A DNA stretch of 64,000 nt from Nostoc piscinale CENA21 (GTDB taxonomy: Bacteria > Cyanobacteriota > Cyanobacteriia > Cyanobacteriales > Nostocaceae), in the NCBI RefSeq assembly GCF_001298445.1, contig NZ_CP012036.1:286031-350030 (forward strand), in the 5' to 3' direction. Below are positions 1 to 9,226 of this stretch, piece by piece. A program made the position numbers and the translations under genes. Position 1 is the stretch's first letter; each line of letters opens with the position of its first letter. The notes under the pieces are model-generated. The model saw only the letters and a program-made list of their open reading frames with translations, made no database searches and had not been told where the DNA came from.

Positions 1-971
1 ACAATCGGTTTTTTGGGTGGAGATAAAGGTGCGTTAGGGTCAGATGTTTCTAAATGCCAACGATTAATGTACCGGACAAATGGTTCTTGAATATTATCTG
101 GAGAAAAATCTTGAAATGCAGTAATAAAATAACCCACTCGGTCATCGGCAATTCTGGGAATATAGCCGTTATTTTCTGGCAGTTGGGAAAAACTATAATG
201 TACTTTTAAACTCAGGGCGCGACTGTCTGGCAATGTTATTAAATTTGCCCCTTCTGGTGAGGAAAAACCATAAATCGAATCAATTTCGACATTTTTCAGA
301 AAACTCTGCACATCACCAAAATAAGATTTAGTTTTATCGAAGTGATATTCTGCTTGTAAATAGTATTTTAATAAAGGTGCTAACCCTGAAAAATCCTGCA
401 TTAACAGTTCTTCTAGGTCAATAACTAGACTGTTAGTGCTTGGTTCAATACTATCAATTGCCACAGAATAAAGTACTGAATCACTAAAGGAACGAGTTAG
501 CGATCGCTGTTCGGCTTCACCTGATTTTATCCGAAATTTGACATTCTGAACTACAAAATGCAAATTATCCTTGACGCGCCGCAAATAAAACAGAAAATCA
601 GCTAAAGGTAATCCACTATAAATCCCACTTTCCCCAATTCCAGATTCTAAAGTAATTGTAGCCAAATAACTTTTATTTAGCTGTTCTGGCTTAATTGCCA
701 AATAAACTTTACCAGATTCTACTTCTTGATAAGTTGTGAATAGTCCCGCTTGTTTTATTATCCCTTTAACTATGGGCTGGAATTGCTGTGTTTCTACTTG
801 TTTATTTTCGCCAAAATCACTAGTAGCTGCTAAATTTTCTACTCCAGGAATTGAGTTTATTGCTTGAGGACTTTTTCCTGAAAGTTGATTTGCAATTGCC
901 CAACTATTATTACAGAAAAAGTTATATAGCAATATTGTACAGATTGCTAACTTGGCGATCCAGTGTTTCAT
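1..971 (-). CDS. DUF5117/DUF5118-type zinc-dependent metalloprotease, N-terminal part (runs off window)
   Basis: Reading the minus strand from an ATG at 971 gives an open frame to the window edge (about 323 codons, 3' end missing). It begins MKHWIAKLAICTILLYNFF, a cleavable signal peptide ending near SWA-IAN, so the product should be exported. The following text (VYLAIKPEQLNKSYLATITL, AEYHFDKTKSYFG, ADDRVGYFITAFQDFS) resembles the DUF5118-DUF5117 region of a bacterial zinc-metalloprotease family; the HExxH catalytic core would lie beyond the window, so enzymatic identity is inferred from the N-terminal half only. No frameshift is seen in the visible part. Confidence 0.6.
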   Translation of the reverse strand, partial: MKHWIAKLAICTILLYNFFCNNSWAIANQLSGKSPQAINSIPGVENLAATSDFGENKQVETQQFQPIVKGIIKQAGLFTTYQEVESGKVYLAIKPEQLNKSYLATITLESGIGESGIYSGLPLADFLFYLRRVKDNLHFVVQNVKFRIKSGEAEQRSLTRSFSDSVLYSVAIDSIEPSTNSLVIDLEELLMQDFSGLAPLLKYYLQAEYHFDKTKSYFGDVQSFLKNVEIDSIYGFSSPEGANLITLPDSRALSLKVHYSFSQLPENNGYIPRIADDRVGYFITAFQDFSPDNIQEPFVRYINRWHLETSDPNAPLSPPKKPI

Positions 972-1488
972 TCCTTAGCTTTTGTTTGTGCAGTGGTGAT
1001 TTGCTGAGAAAAATCTGTGATTTTCCGATATTTACTCAATATTTAAGGCTGGCTAGTTGTGTCAATTCACTGTAGTCAGGCAAAGAATTTTTCTGGTTTC
1101 AGTGAAATTAATTGTATCTTAAGGTAGATGTTATATACAGCTAGAGGTATATGTTTTTTTGAACTATATATTGTAAAGCTGTTGCAATAATGTATGTCTT
1201 GCTACAGTATTTCCATAACAAAATCCCCACCTTTGATTCAAAAGGCGAGGATTTAAAGCTGTGAATTATTTTGAGTGAATTTGATAGATTTTTTGGAATA
1301 AAATTAACCGCAGATGTAGATATTAGCTTGATAAAACTTGGTTATGGAAGAACACCGTTTTGAAAAATGATTACAACAGATAAAAGCCTGAAAAGCTGAC
1401 TAATCTGGACTTCCACAATCCAAAACCCAAAATGGTATAGTCCCCTGGCTGATTCAACCAGGAGTAGTTAAAGCAATTAAATATACAT
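972..1488. other. Intergenic region with two hairpins
   Basis: No gene seen. A 14-bp imperfect stem (1221-1234 with 1241-1254, AAATCCcCaCCTTT type) could terminate transcription from either side. A second small stem (CCTGG 1444-1448 / CCAGG 1458-1462) lies just after the PHP gene on its strand. The motif TTAACCGCAGATG near 1305 belongs to the repeat also seen at 47450 and 60280. Confidence 0.5.
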
Positions 1489-2175
1489 TTACAATCGCTG
1501 GAGTAAATTTAAACCATGAGTATCAGTACCACAGGTATTAAACAAGCCATATTCACTAGCTAACTGTTGCACTTGTTCTGATTCTTTTTGACTTGGTTTC
1601 CAAGGGTTGGGGTTATTATAAGCGTAGAAAGTTTCTACACCATCAATTCCTTGTTCAGCCGCCGCCGCAATTAAATCAAAATGCGATCGCCGATAACGTG
1701 CGGGGTGTGCTAAAACCGCTAATCCACCAGCTTCATGAATCGCCGCAATCACGTTAATTGCTTCATATTCTCTACCCGTGACAGCATGTCTTTGCAAGTA
1801 AGGTTTGATACTAGAGTGATTTGGTTCAAAGGCGTAAGCCAAAATGTGAACCTCATTATCTAAGAGGTTGGCATTAATTTCTGTACCACTCCACAAATCA
1901 GGAATATTACTATCAGGATTGTTCCACTTCCAGTCTTCTAACCAAGTTTTTGCGGCTAAATAACCACCAATATTATGATGATCAGTAATCGCTAATCCTT
2001 TTAAGCCAATTGCGATCGCTTGTTCCATTAATGCACTCGGCTCTAACTTCCCGTCAGAATAGACAGTGTGCATGTGAAAATTAAAGAATCTCGGACAACT
2101 TTGGGCATCAATCCTCTGGAATACTTGTTTTAAAAGTTCGCAAGAAGTCGATGTCCGCGTACAATTCATCACCAT
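1489..2175 (-). CDS. PHP-domain metal-dependent phosphoesterase
   Basis: A 228-residue protein with the PHP fold. The metal-binding motifs are visible in order: FNFHMHTVYSDG (HxH...D) near the N-terminus, ITDHHN, GTEINA, AHPARY, and a late GTDTHG. This set is typical of PHP phosphoesterases such as the 3',5'-nucleotide phosphatase/5'-3' exonuclease group (RNase AM-like), but the substrate cannot be told from sequence. The ATG at 2175 is chosen over a GTG at 2190 because GAGG lies 6-7 bases upstream of it. It is a single gene between hairpin-containing spacers. Confidence 0.75.
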   Translation of the reverse strand: MVMNCTRTSTSCELLKQVFQRIDAQSCPRFFNFHMHTVYSDGKLEPSALMEQAIAIGLKGLAITDHHNIGGYLAAKTWLEDWKWNNPDSNIPDLWSGTEINANLLDNEVHILAYAFEPNHSSIKPYLQRHAVTGREYEAINVIAAIHEAGGLAVLAHPARYRRSHFDLIAAAAEQGIDGVETFYAYNNPNPWKPSQKESEQVQQLASEYGLFNTCGTDTHGLNLLQRL

Positions 2176-2588
2176 AAATATCCTCTGCACAAATATACGC
2201 AGTTATTCACACACTCAAACGCCACACCTATAGATAAGAAATCACCAGCCCAGATAATCGGTACTAGCAAGTATTCAATTAGCTTACTCAGCTTAATTTT
2301 GCAATATGTTAAGACTACGTTAGCAAATCTAAATGATAATGAGCATGAGTATTTTCGATTGCTTTAATAAGTGTCAGTTAAAAATTTTTCTCAAAAATTC
2401 AAGTAAATACTGACACTGGTTTTTCAAATGAATACCAAGGTAGGGAAGAGGGGCAGGGGAGACAAGGGAGATAAGGGGGACAAGGGGGATAAGGGAGTAA
2501 TCTTTCTACCTTGTCTACCCCCTCTACCTTGTCAATTTAAATCAGCACTCTGCTCAACCTTGTCTACCCCCTCAACTCCCTCTCCCTA
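2176..2588. repeat. Intergenic GGGGGA/ACAAGG low-complexity repeats
   Basis: No gene seen. From about 2449 to 2500 there are iterated units of the form GACAAGGGGGATAAGG, and from 2508 to 2588 the roughly complementary CTACCTTGTCTACCCCC type appears twice, so the RNA could fold into a long imperfect stem behind purM. A similar GGGGGACAAGGGAGACAGG run lies at about 36858. Confidence 0.5.
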
Positions 2589-3615
2589 CTAAACCAATCC
2601 CTCCAGCGTCCCTGTGCCAGAAATTACTTCGCCAATTGCGAAGGCGGAAATATTTTGTGATGCAAAAAAGCTAATTGTTTGTTCTACTTGCAAAGGTGGG
2701 ACTAATAGTACAAATCCAATCCCCATATTGAAAGTATTAAACATAGCTTCGTTGCTGACTGCACCGACTTCAGCTAACCATTGAAATGAGGCGGGAATTT
2801 GCCAACTATTGGGGTTAATTTTAATGGCTTGATTTTTACTTAAACACCTGGGTAAGTTTTCTGGTAAACCGCCGCCTGTAATATGCGCCATTCCATGAAT
2901 TTCTAAGCCAGCTTGACGGGCGGCGAGGACTTGTTTGACATAAATGCGAGTGGGTTTGAGAAAAGTTTCACCGATGGTTTCGCCACCTAATAATTCTGGG
3001 GTGTCACTCCAAGCAAAACCGCCATCACTAATAATTTTGCGGACTAAGCTGATACCATTACTATGTACACCAGCACTAGCAAGTGCGATCGCTACATCCC
3101 CCACTTGCACTTGGGAACCATCCAACATCTGACTTTTTTCGACAATTCCCACACAAAACCCAGCCAAGTCATATTCTCCGACTTGGTAAAAACCGGGCAT
3201 TTCTGCCGTTTCTCCGCCTAATAAAGCACAACCAGCCAATTTACAGCCAGCAGCTATACCTGCTACTACCTGTGTCAACTGTTCTTTATCTAATTTACCT
3301 GTTGCCACATAATCTAAAAAAAAACAGGGGTTCTGCGCCAGATGTCAGTACGTCATTGACGCACATAGCAACTAAATCAATTCCCACGGTGTCATGACGG
3401 TTGAGAGTTTGGGCAATTTTCAACTTTGTTCCAACACCATCAGTTCCTGAAACTAGCACGGGTTCCTTGTAACCTGTGGGGAGTTGAAAGCAACCGCCAA
3501 AACCACCTAGTCCACCAAGTACTTCTGGCCGAAAAGTGCTGTGAACTAAATTGCGAATTTGATCAACAAAGGCTCTACCAGCCTCAACATCAACCCCTGC
3601 ATCCCGATAATCCAT
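2589..3615 (-). CDS. purM: Phosphoribosylformylglycinamidine cyclo-ligase, frameshifted
   Basis: AIR synthetase, the fifth step of de novo purine synthesis, converting FGAM to AIR with ATP. The N-terminal part begins MDYRDAGVDVEAG and includes VSGTDGVGTKLKIA and DLVAMCVND; the C-terminal part has GCALLGGETAEMPGFY, AHITGGGLPENLPR and MGIGFVLLV. The total of about 341 residues is the usual PurM length. The frame breaks at a run of nine T in the coding strand (3316-3324): as given it reads AEPLFFFRLCGNR and stops, while with eight T it reads AEPLFFLDYVATGK and continues normally. Since purM is normally indispensable, a one-base overcall or slippage-tolerant expression is more likely than true loss. 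Confidence 0.9.
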
Positions 3616-3751
3616 AAGAGTTAGTCAACTGAAGTATGAAGTGTAAAGTCTGAAGTATAAAATTTTATGCTTCCCAAAAGGGCTACATTCTTCAGGCTCC
3701 ATCTGTTTCCGGTTAATAGTCAATAGACTATGGACTATTGATATTACCGCA

Positions 3752-3958
3752 TTAGAAGACCTCATCTTCTATACCGCGCCACCATTCACCCAAATTCATT
3801 AAATCTTGGTGAATGTCTGCTAACTCATTAGCGTATGTATCTTCAGAAATTGTGTCTCGGCGTTCTTGTAATTTTTTCAGGCGTAGTTGTACCAGCATCC
3901 AAGGTTTGGTGATGCTATCTGTAGCTTCGAGATATTGTGCTAGTTGTGTGCTATCCAT
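3752..3958 (-). CDS. Small conserved hypothetical protein (68 aa)
   Basis: The open frame can be extended to 4051, but the ATG at 3958 (MDSTQLAQYLEATDS) gives a compact acidic helical protein ending GEWWRGIEDEVF; the longer form begins with lysine-rich text encoded by A/T runs and is unlikely. The helical pattern and conserved-looking Trp residues suggest a small soluble cyanobacterial protein. I do not recognise a function. It lies between purM and sodB on the same strand, with a hairpin (4111-4136) upstream. Confidence 0.55.
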   Translation of the reverse strand: MDSTQLAQYLEATDSITKPWMLVQLRLKKLQERRDTISEDTYANELADIHQDLMNLGEWWRGIEDEVF

Positions 3959-4110
3959 AATATTTTGCTTTTTTTTATGTTTTTTTTGGCAAAAAGAATT
4001 AAGAAGTTGATTACCTGCGTGGCTTTCAAATTCCGACTCTCTATCTTTCAAGATAGTTCAGAGGAGCGATCGCTTCTACCGTGTTGGCAGAATATTTAAC
4101 TGAAGCAAAA

Positions 4111-4136
4111 ACAGCCACGAATATAAGTCGTGACTG
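4111..4136. terminator. Hairpin between sodB and the 68-aa gene
   Basis: ACAGccACGA pairs with TCGTgaCTGT around a seven-base loop. No T tract follows, so termination is a guess. Confidence 0.3.
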
Positions 4137-4179
4137 TTAGTGATAGTTTTGAGATCAATTGAATGTCTGTACTTTAGAC

Positions 4180-4214
4180 ATCTAGCAGAAGTGTACAATC
4201 ACCTTCTGCCAGAT
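4180..4214 (-). terminator. Probable sodB transcription terminator
   Basis: ATCTaGCAGAAG (4180-4191) pairs with CTTCTGCcAGAT (4203-4214), one internal mismatch, immediately after the sodB stop codon on the minus strand. No strong U tract follows. Confidence 0.5.
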
Positions 4215-4219
4215 AGATA

Positions 4220-4822
4220 TTATGCTTTAGCCAAATTTTCCGCAACGAAGTCCCAGTTAACCAATTGGTCTAAGAAATTCTTAATGAATGCAGGACGCGC
4301 ATTGCGGAAGTCGATGTAATAAGCATGTTCCCAAACATCAAGGGTGAGCAATGCTTTTTTGCCGTGGGCTAAGGGATTCTCGGCGTTAGGTGTTTTAATT
4401 ACCTTGAGAGTACCACCATCATCAATTAACCAAGCCCAACCACTACCAAATTGAGTAGCAGCAGCATTGGAGAACTCTTCTTTGAATTTGTCGAAGCTAC
4501 CAAAGTCTTTTTCAATTCTGGCTGCTACTTCACCAGTGGGTGCGCCGCCACCTGCTGGTTTTAAGCTGTTCCAAAAGAAGGTGTGGTTCCAAACTTGCGC
4601 CGCGTTGTTGAAGATACCTGCTTTAGAGGAATCTTGAAAGGAAATTTTGATGACTTCTTCTAAAGATTTATCAGCTAGTTCGGTACCTTCGGTGAGCTTG
4701 TTGAGGTTATCGACATAAGCTTTATGATGCTTGCCATAGTGATATTCGAAAGTTTCAGCTTTCATACCATAAGGCTCTAAAGCATTAAAGTCAAAGGGTA
4801 AGGGGGGCTGTGTAAATGCCAT
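4220..4822 (-). CDS. sodB: Superoxide dismutase, iron type
   Basis: A 200-residue cytosolic superoxide dismutase that converts superoxide to oxygen and peroxide. All four metal ligands are at family positions: His28 (FEYHYGKHHKAYV), His80 (AAQVWNHTFFW), Asp162 and His166 (LDVWEHAYYIDF). The Gln just before WNH and the overall length fit the Fe enzyme rather than the Mn enzyme, and there is no signal peptide. The ATG at 4822 is preceded by an AGAGAGG purine stretch about 12 bases away. It appears monocistronic, with a hairpin after the stop codon. Confidence 0.93.
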   Translation of the reverse strand: MAFTQPPLPFDFNALEPYGMKAETFEYHYGKHHKAYVDNLNKLTEGTELADKSLEEVIKISFQDSSKAGIFNNAAQVWNHTFFWNSLKPAGGGAPTGEVAARIEKDFGSFDKFKEEFSNAAATQFGSGWAWLIDDGGTLKVIKTPNAENPLAHGKKALLTLDVWEHAYYIDFRNARPAFIKNFLDQLVNWDFVAENLAKA

Positions 4823-5412
4823 TTTATGAAATCCTCTCTTTACAGTTTCCCGGCCTAAAGCTATTACTGGAAGCTTAGAAAATTACAGGTTTTGCGTTTA
4901 TGAGTTTTGATGTCCTTGAATTCAAGAATCATAAAACTTAACAACGTCATTCTACTACCAAAGTGATGTTGAAAACAAAAGACTTTGATTATAAGTCAAA
5001 TGCTGATGCCATCAGGGCTTTGAATAAAAACAACTAATATTTAAACGCCGAGGTATTTTAAATATAGAAACATATTCCCCCCAGAACTAGGGGGGAATGA
5101 AAAGAGGTAATGCTTTGGCAATTAACTTTGGTTTTTACAGCCAGAGTTTATAATATTGTGGAAGCAATTTGCCCACACATATATTTAGTTAATTCTTAAC
5201 CTGAGATACTTCTACCTTAAGGTGTAGTTATGAGAAATTTTGCAACTCAGCCTTAAGTGGGATGAATTAATTTTTAAAGTTCTTAAAATATAATCTACAA
5301 AGCTAAACTCAAACTATATATAGTTAATTAAAATCAGATATGCAAGTGGTGGGTAGGCCATGAGTTACTCACCACTCGGCTACTAGGGAAAACTAAATAC
5401 TCATCTCTGTGA
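4823..5412. other. Intergenic region upstream of sodB
   Basis: No gene seen. It is AT-rich and holds a perfect palindromic hairpin at 5074-5098 (listed separately). The sodB promoter should lie within the first 150 bases (4823-4970), but no box is distinct enough to name. Confidence 0.4.
5074..5098. repeat. Palindromic repeat ATTCCCCCC / GGGGGGAAT
   Basis: A perfect 9-bp inverted repeat (5074-5082 and 5090-5098) around a seven-base loop AGAACTA. The core CCAGAACTAGGGG matches the ends of the element at 7021-7096, so both look like members of one palindromic family. Confidence 0.6.
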
Positions 5413-7017
5413 TTACCATTGAGATAACTTTTGATGGTAGTAGTTAATGATTTGGGCTGCGACTTCAGAGATGTTCATCCCATCGGTTTGAAGTTCGACT
5501 GCGTCCGCAGCTTTTTGTAAGGGGGAAACTTTACGAGTGCTATCTTTCCAGTCGCGTTCTGCTATGTCGCGTTCTAGTTGTTCTAAACTCACTTCGGGTT
5601 GACCTTGTTTTTTAAAGTCTTGCTGACGACGACGAGCGCGTTCACTAACTGAGGCGGTTAAAAAGATTTTCACTTCGGCATCGGGGAAGACATGGCTACC
5701 AATGTCTCGCCCTTCGGCGACTAAACCACCTTTTTTACCCCAGTTTTGCTGTTGGTTAACTAAGGCCTGACGTACAGCAGTTTGGGCTGCGATCGCAGAT
5801 ACTTTAGATGTGACCTCAACAGTACGAATTTCCTGTGTTACATCAACATCATCAATCCAAACTCGTACCGGAGATTTTAAATCTTGACTGGGAGTGAGTT
5901 CAATTTTACAAGTATGAGCTAATTCCGCGATCGCACATTCATCATCCAGGGCAATTCCTTTTTGAATCACTAGCCAAGTAATCGCCCGATACATTGCACC
6001 CGTATCTAGATATACTAGCCCTAGCTCCGCAGCGACTTGGCGTGCTACAGTAGATTTCCCGGCTCCGGCTGGCCCATCAATAGCGATGATGGGTTGGCGA
6101 TCGCGCAAGATGATATTATCAATCAAACGTGTAGAACCAAGACGAGCTGCGATCGCCAGCATTCCTTCCTCCTCAATTGTTTCTAATGACATTAACGTAG
6201 TCGGTTCAACCAATTCAATATATTCCAATAAAACAGTACTAACCCTAGCCACTTCTTGTTGTACCACTGCTATTAGTTGGCTGCTATGACGCACACCAGA
6301 TTTAAATGCAGCTTCAGCTTTTTTTAAGCCTCGATATAAAACCGCCGCTTGCTCTTTTTCAGCCGCACTCAAATATTGATTGCGCGAACTAAAAGCTAAA
6401 CCAGAAGCTTCTCGGACTGTCGGACAAGCAACAATTTCTACAGGCAAATTTAAATCAGCCACTAGTCGTTTAATAATTGCTAGTTGCTGACCATCTTTTT
6501 GGCCAAAGTAGGCGCGGTCAGGCTGTACCAAGTTCAAAAGCTTTGTCACAATCGTTGCTACACCCTGAAAGTGACCTAGCCGTGAACGGCCACACAAACC
6601 TAGTATCATAGCAGATGGAGGAATGACTTGGGTAATTAAAGAATCTTGTATATTTTTCGCTCCTACTCCCATCACTTCCGGAGTAGGTGCAAAAATCGCA
6701 TCAACTCCCGCATTTTCACATAATTTTTGGTCTTGCTCTAATGTGCGCGGATAGCGTGCATAATCTTCATTGGGGCCAAATTGCAAAGGATTGACAAAAA
6801 TACTGACAATCACCGTTGAGTTTTCTTGTCTGGCGCGTTTAATTAAGTTTAAATGGCCTTGATGTAAGCCGCCCATTGTCGGCACCAAACCGACTGCTGT
6901 CCGATCCCAACTGCTCATTTCATCTGCAACCAGCTCCTCTGAAACTGTTAGTTGGCTGTCTGAGCGAAGTTTATTTAAATAGCAGCGTAAAGCTGCGACT
7001 GTTGTCAACAGGCGCAC
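5413..7017 (-). CDS. panC/cmk: Bifunctional pantothenate synthetase / cytidylate kinase
   Basis: A 534-residue fusion known from cyanobacteria. The first roughly 290 residues are PanC, which joins pantoate and beta-alanine with ATP: VGLVPTMGGLHQGHLNLI (nucleotidyl-transferase HxGH motif), VSIFVNPLQFGPNEDYARYPR, YFGQKDGQQLAII and SSRNQYLS. After about residue 300 comes cytidylate kinase, which phosphorylates CMP/dCMP: IAIDGPAGAGKSTVARQ (Walker A), YLDTGAMYRAIT, VAEGRDIGSHVFPDA. The start is a GTG (VRLLTTVAALR). A run of seven A in the coding strand (LKKAE, near 6319) is in frame here, unlike in several neighbours. A MITE-like inverted repeat touches the start codon, so the promoter may be embedded in it. 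Confidence 0.95.
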   Translation of the reverse strand: MRLLTTVAALRCYLNKLRSDSQLTVSEELVADEMSSWDRTAVGLVPTMGGLHQGHLNLIKRARQENSTVIVSIFVNPLQFGPNEDYARYPRTLEQDQKLCENAGVDAIFAPTPEVMGVGAKNIQDSLITQVIPPSAMILGLCGRSRLGHFQGVATIVTKLLNLVQPDRAYFGQKDGQQLAIIKRLVADLNLPVEIVACPTVREASGLAFSSRNQYLSAAEKEQAAVLYRGLKKAEAAFKSGVRHSSQLIAVVQQEVARVSTVLLEYIELVEPTTLMSLETIEEEGMLAIAARLGSTRLIDNIILRDRQPIIAIDGPAGAGKSTVARQVAAELGLVYLDTGAMYRAITWLVIQKGIALDDECAIAELAHTCKIELTPSQDLKSPVRVWIDDVDVTQEIRTVEVTSKVSAIAAQTAVRQALVNQQQNWGKKGGLVAEGRDIGSHVFPDAEVKIFLTASVSERARRRQQDFKKQGQPEVSLEQLERDIAERDWKDSTRKVSPLQKAADAVELQTDGMNISEVAAQIINYYHQKLSQW

Positions 7018-7020
7018 AAA

Positions 7021-7096
7021 ATTCCCCTAGTTCTTCTAACCCTCCCCCGTTAGTTTATATCTGAAATTGGGGAAAAGATGCGAGAACTAGGGGAAT
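7021..7096. repeat. MITE-like element abutting panC/cmk start
   Basis: A perfect 14-bp terminal inverted repeat, ATTCCCCTAGTTCT (7021-7034) and AGAACTAGGGGAAT (7083-7096), encloses 48 bases with no coding capacity. It begins three bases upstream of the GTG start. The same core is at 5074-5098. Confidence 0.6.
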
Positions 7097-7298
7097 ATAA
7101 AAAATAGGTAAATTTGCAGGATGCAGGATGAGATTTTAAAATTGAGCCTTTGTCATTAATTTGCGCCAAGCGCGTTGAGGGAAAACACTACGCCGAACAG
7201 CCAATAAATTTTGGATTTTAAATCGAGATTTTGGATTGGGAACTGAGAAATCCAAAATTGCGTGAAACTATCCTGGCATCCAGCAAATTACCTCAGAC

Positions 7299-8408
7299 TT
7301 ATCGTCCCAGTACTTCGATATGAACTGGTGCTACACCACTACCAATCATGCCGATAGTGCGGGCGGCAGCAGTAGATAAGTCGATGACTCGACCCCGGAT
7401 GTATGGGCCACGGTCGTTAATACGTACTATGACAGAACGACCATTACGGGTATTGGTGACACGAACTTTTGTGCCAAAGGGTAAGGTGCGGTGTGCAGCA
7501 GTCATAGCTTCGGGATTAAATCTCTGTCCACTGGCTGTCATGCTGCCTGAGCCATCATAGCCATAAAAGGAAGCCATACCTCTGAAGGTAAGTCTGATGT
7601 TACCAACAGCAATTTGTTGTGGCAGCGGTGGGATTGACAATGGTGAACGCGATGGTAAATTAGCGATTTTATCGATGGGATCGGCGTTACCAATGAGTCT
7701 GCGTAGGCGGTTGGTTGCTTGTAATGCGTCTTGTGCAAGATTTTTGGTGGTGTCTGCTAGGCGGGTATTTTCGTTGATTTCCACCAATTCTTGGTCTTTG
7801 ATTTTGATTGTATAGCGATCGCTAGACTGTTGCTGTACAGTAGAGCTTTTATCTTGGGCGGGATTGCCAGTTTTGCTATCTTTCCAACTGACTGTAATTT
7901 CTTTGGCATCAACGTTGTCTTGAATCAGTTGGTTGATTTTGGCTGCGATCGCACTAGCTCTTTGAACTGGGTCATTTTCTAGTGCGCCGACTTGGTTCCC
8001 GGAACTTACTACATTGCCAGTACTTGCCACTTTAGTTGAGTTTCCAGCAATAAGGGCGTACGACTGCACGCCCCGTCCTTCTCCTACAACACCTTGTTTC
8101 GTTTCACTACTCGCAACTGGCTTGGAACCCACAAAAGTGAGTACTGGTATGTTCCGAACGTACAGGGTTGCCGCTTGACGACCTCCAATGCTGTGAGAAT
8201 GAATGCTTGTAATCACAGCATCCGAGTTTTGTTGCTCTGTAGGGGATTGGTACTCACCTACCTTCACCACATCACCATCAGATGATTTTTGGGAAATTGG
8301 TTGAATTTCCTTGGTGGTTTGAGTTGTAGTTTGAGTGCGACCCATTGAGGGTATCCCGGTAAGAGTCACAAACAAGGCGACAATAGTCCACAAATGTCTT
8401 TGGTTCAT
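7299..8408 (-). CDS. RlpA-like double-psi beta-barrel protein
   Basis: About 369 residues. An N-terminal signal peptide (MNQRHLWTIVALFVTLTGIP) is followed by a low-complexity Thr/Gln-rich and linker region to about residue 270, then a C-terminal RlpA/DPBB domain: GMASFYGYDGSGSMTASGQRFNP, MTAAHRTLPFGTKVRVTN, VIVRINDRGPYIRGRVIDLS. RlpA domains bind or cleave peptidoglycan glycan strands lacking stem peptides, so an exported cell-wall role is expected; whether it is a lytic transglycosylase is not established. The ATG at 8408 is preferred to a TTG at 8423. No partner gene is adjacent. Confidence 0.8.
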   Translation of the reverse strand: MNQRHLWTIVALFVTLTGIPSMGRTQTTTQTTKEIQPISQKSSDGDVVKVGEYQSPTEQQNSDAVITSIHSHSIGGRQAATLYVRNIPVLTFVGSKPVASSETKQGVVGEGRGVQSYALIAGNSTKVASTGNVVSSGNQVGALENDPVQRASAIAAKINQLIQDNVDAKEITVSWKDSKTGNPAQDKSSTVQQQSSDRYTIKIKDQELVEINENTRLADTTKNLAQDALQATNRLRRLIGNADPIDKIANLPSRSPLSIPPLPQQIAVGNIRLTFRGMASFYGYDGSGSMTASGQRFNPEAMTAAHRTLPFGTKVRVTNTRNGRSVIVRINDRGPYIRGRVIDLSTAAARTIGMIGSGVAPVHIEVLGR

Positions 8409-9226
8409 GCGTCCAATTTTCAAGCGACTGTAGAACAGTAGTTTTTTTGATTAACGGAATTTATTGCCATAAACAGCAAAAGTTTTCCTTAAAATCGAAC
8501 TCGTTCCGCTTTCACTTTGTTTTTCATAACTGCAACAGACTAACACGAACTTTTGGACTTGGGGATCAGGGTTTTAGCGTAATCCAACCTCAATTTCTCA
8601 AATTTAAATGCTCATCAAAACAGTGAAACCTTGTTCAAATGCGGATTTTGGGTGTGTAGCGTTTTTTTTCGATTACTAACATTTTTCTTATTAAAACTTT
8701 ACACTCTTCTCAGATTCGATTTTGGCGAAATTTGTTCGATTTCTCTGTGAGTTTCCTCAAGAAATTTGTATGTTGTAGAACATATAGGTTTTTGAAATAT
8801 TAGTTATAAGTTTTAAATATATTGAAGTCAAAAAACTAGTGTCAATACTGAATTAGACTATATTTATATAATCTTTAGAATTAACTATAAACTAGTTAAA
8901 TAAAGAATCCTGCTCAAAAAATATCCTTAGACAGCACAAAAATATAAATGTTTTAAAAAAAACTTATGTAGTAAAGAATTACATGGAAATATACTGTTTT
9001 TTAGAAAAATAAAAGTAATATATAAAACCAGTATTTTTAGCAATCAGGGGCAAAGAAATTAGGTACTTTTGCCACTAATATTTTTTACAATTAAAAGAAA
9101 AATAAGAATGAGAAAATTAAAAAACGCAAGTGGACGTATATTCATGAGTTTGACAATGTAGCAAAAATTACATAAAAAATAGACTAATTGATCATTTATG
9201 ATTTTCTGATATAAATTATTAGCTTC
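8409..9226. other. Long AT-rich intergenic region between rlpA-like and glsA
   Basis: About 800 bases with no open frame and no convincing RNA. The 8800-9200 part is extremely AT-rich with many A and T runs. It must hold the divergent promoters of the RlpA-like gene and of glutaminase. Confidence 0.4.

Noticed and set aside
3083..3397. Plus-strand ORFs over purM, panC/cmk, pheT and WD40 regions
   Set aside because: They lie opposite well-supported genes, lack ribosome sites and have no coherent protein composition.
4111..4136. sRNA gene between the 68-aa gene and sodB
   Set aside because: Hairpin alone, no promoter or tail evidence.
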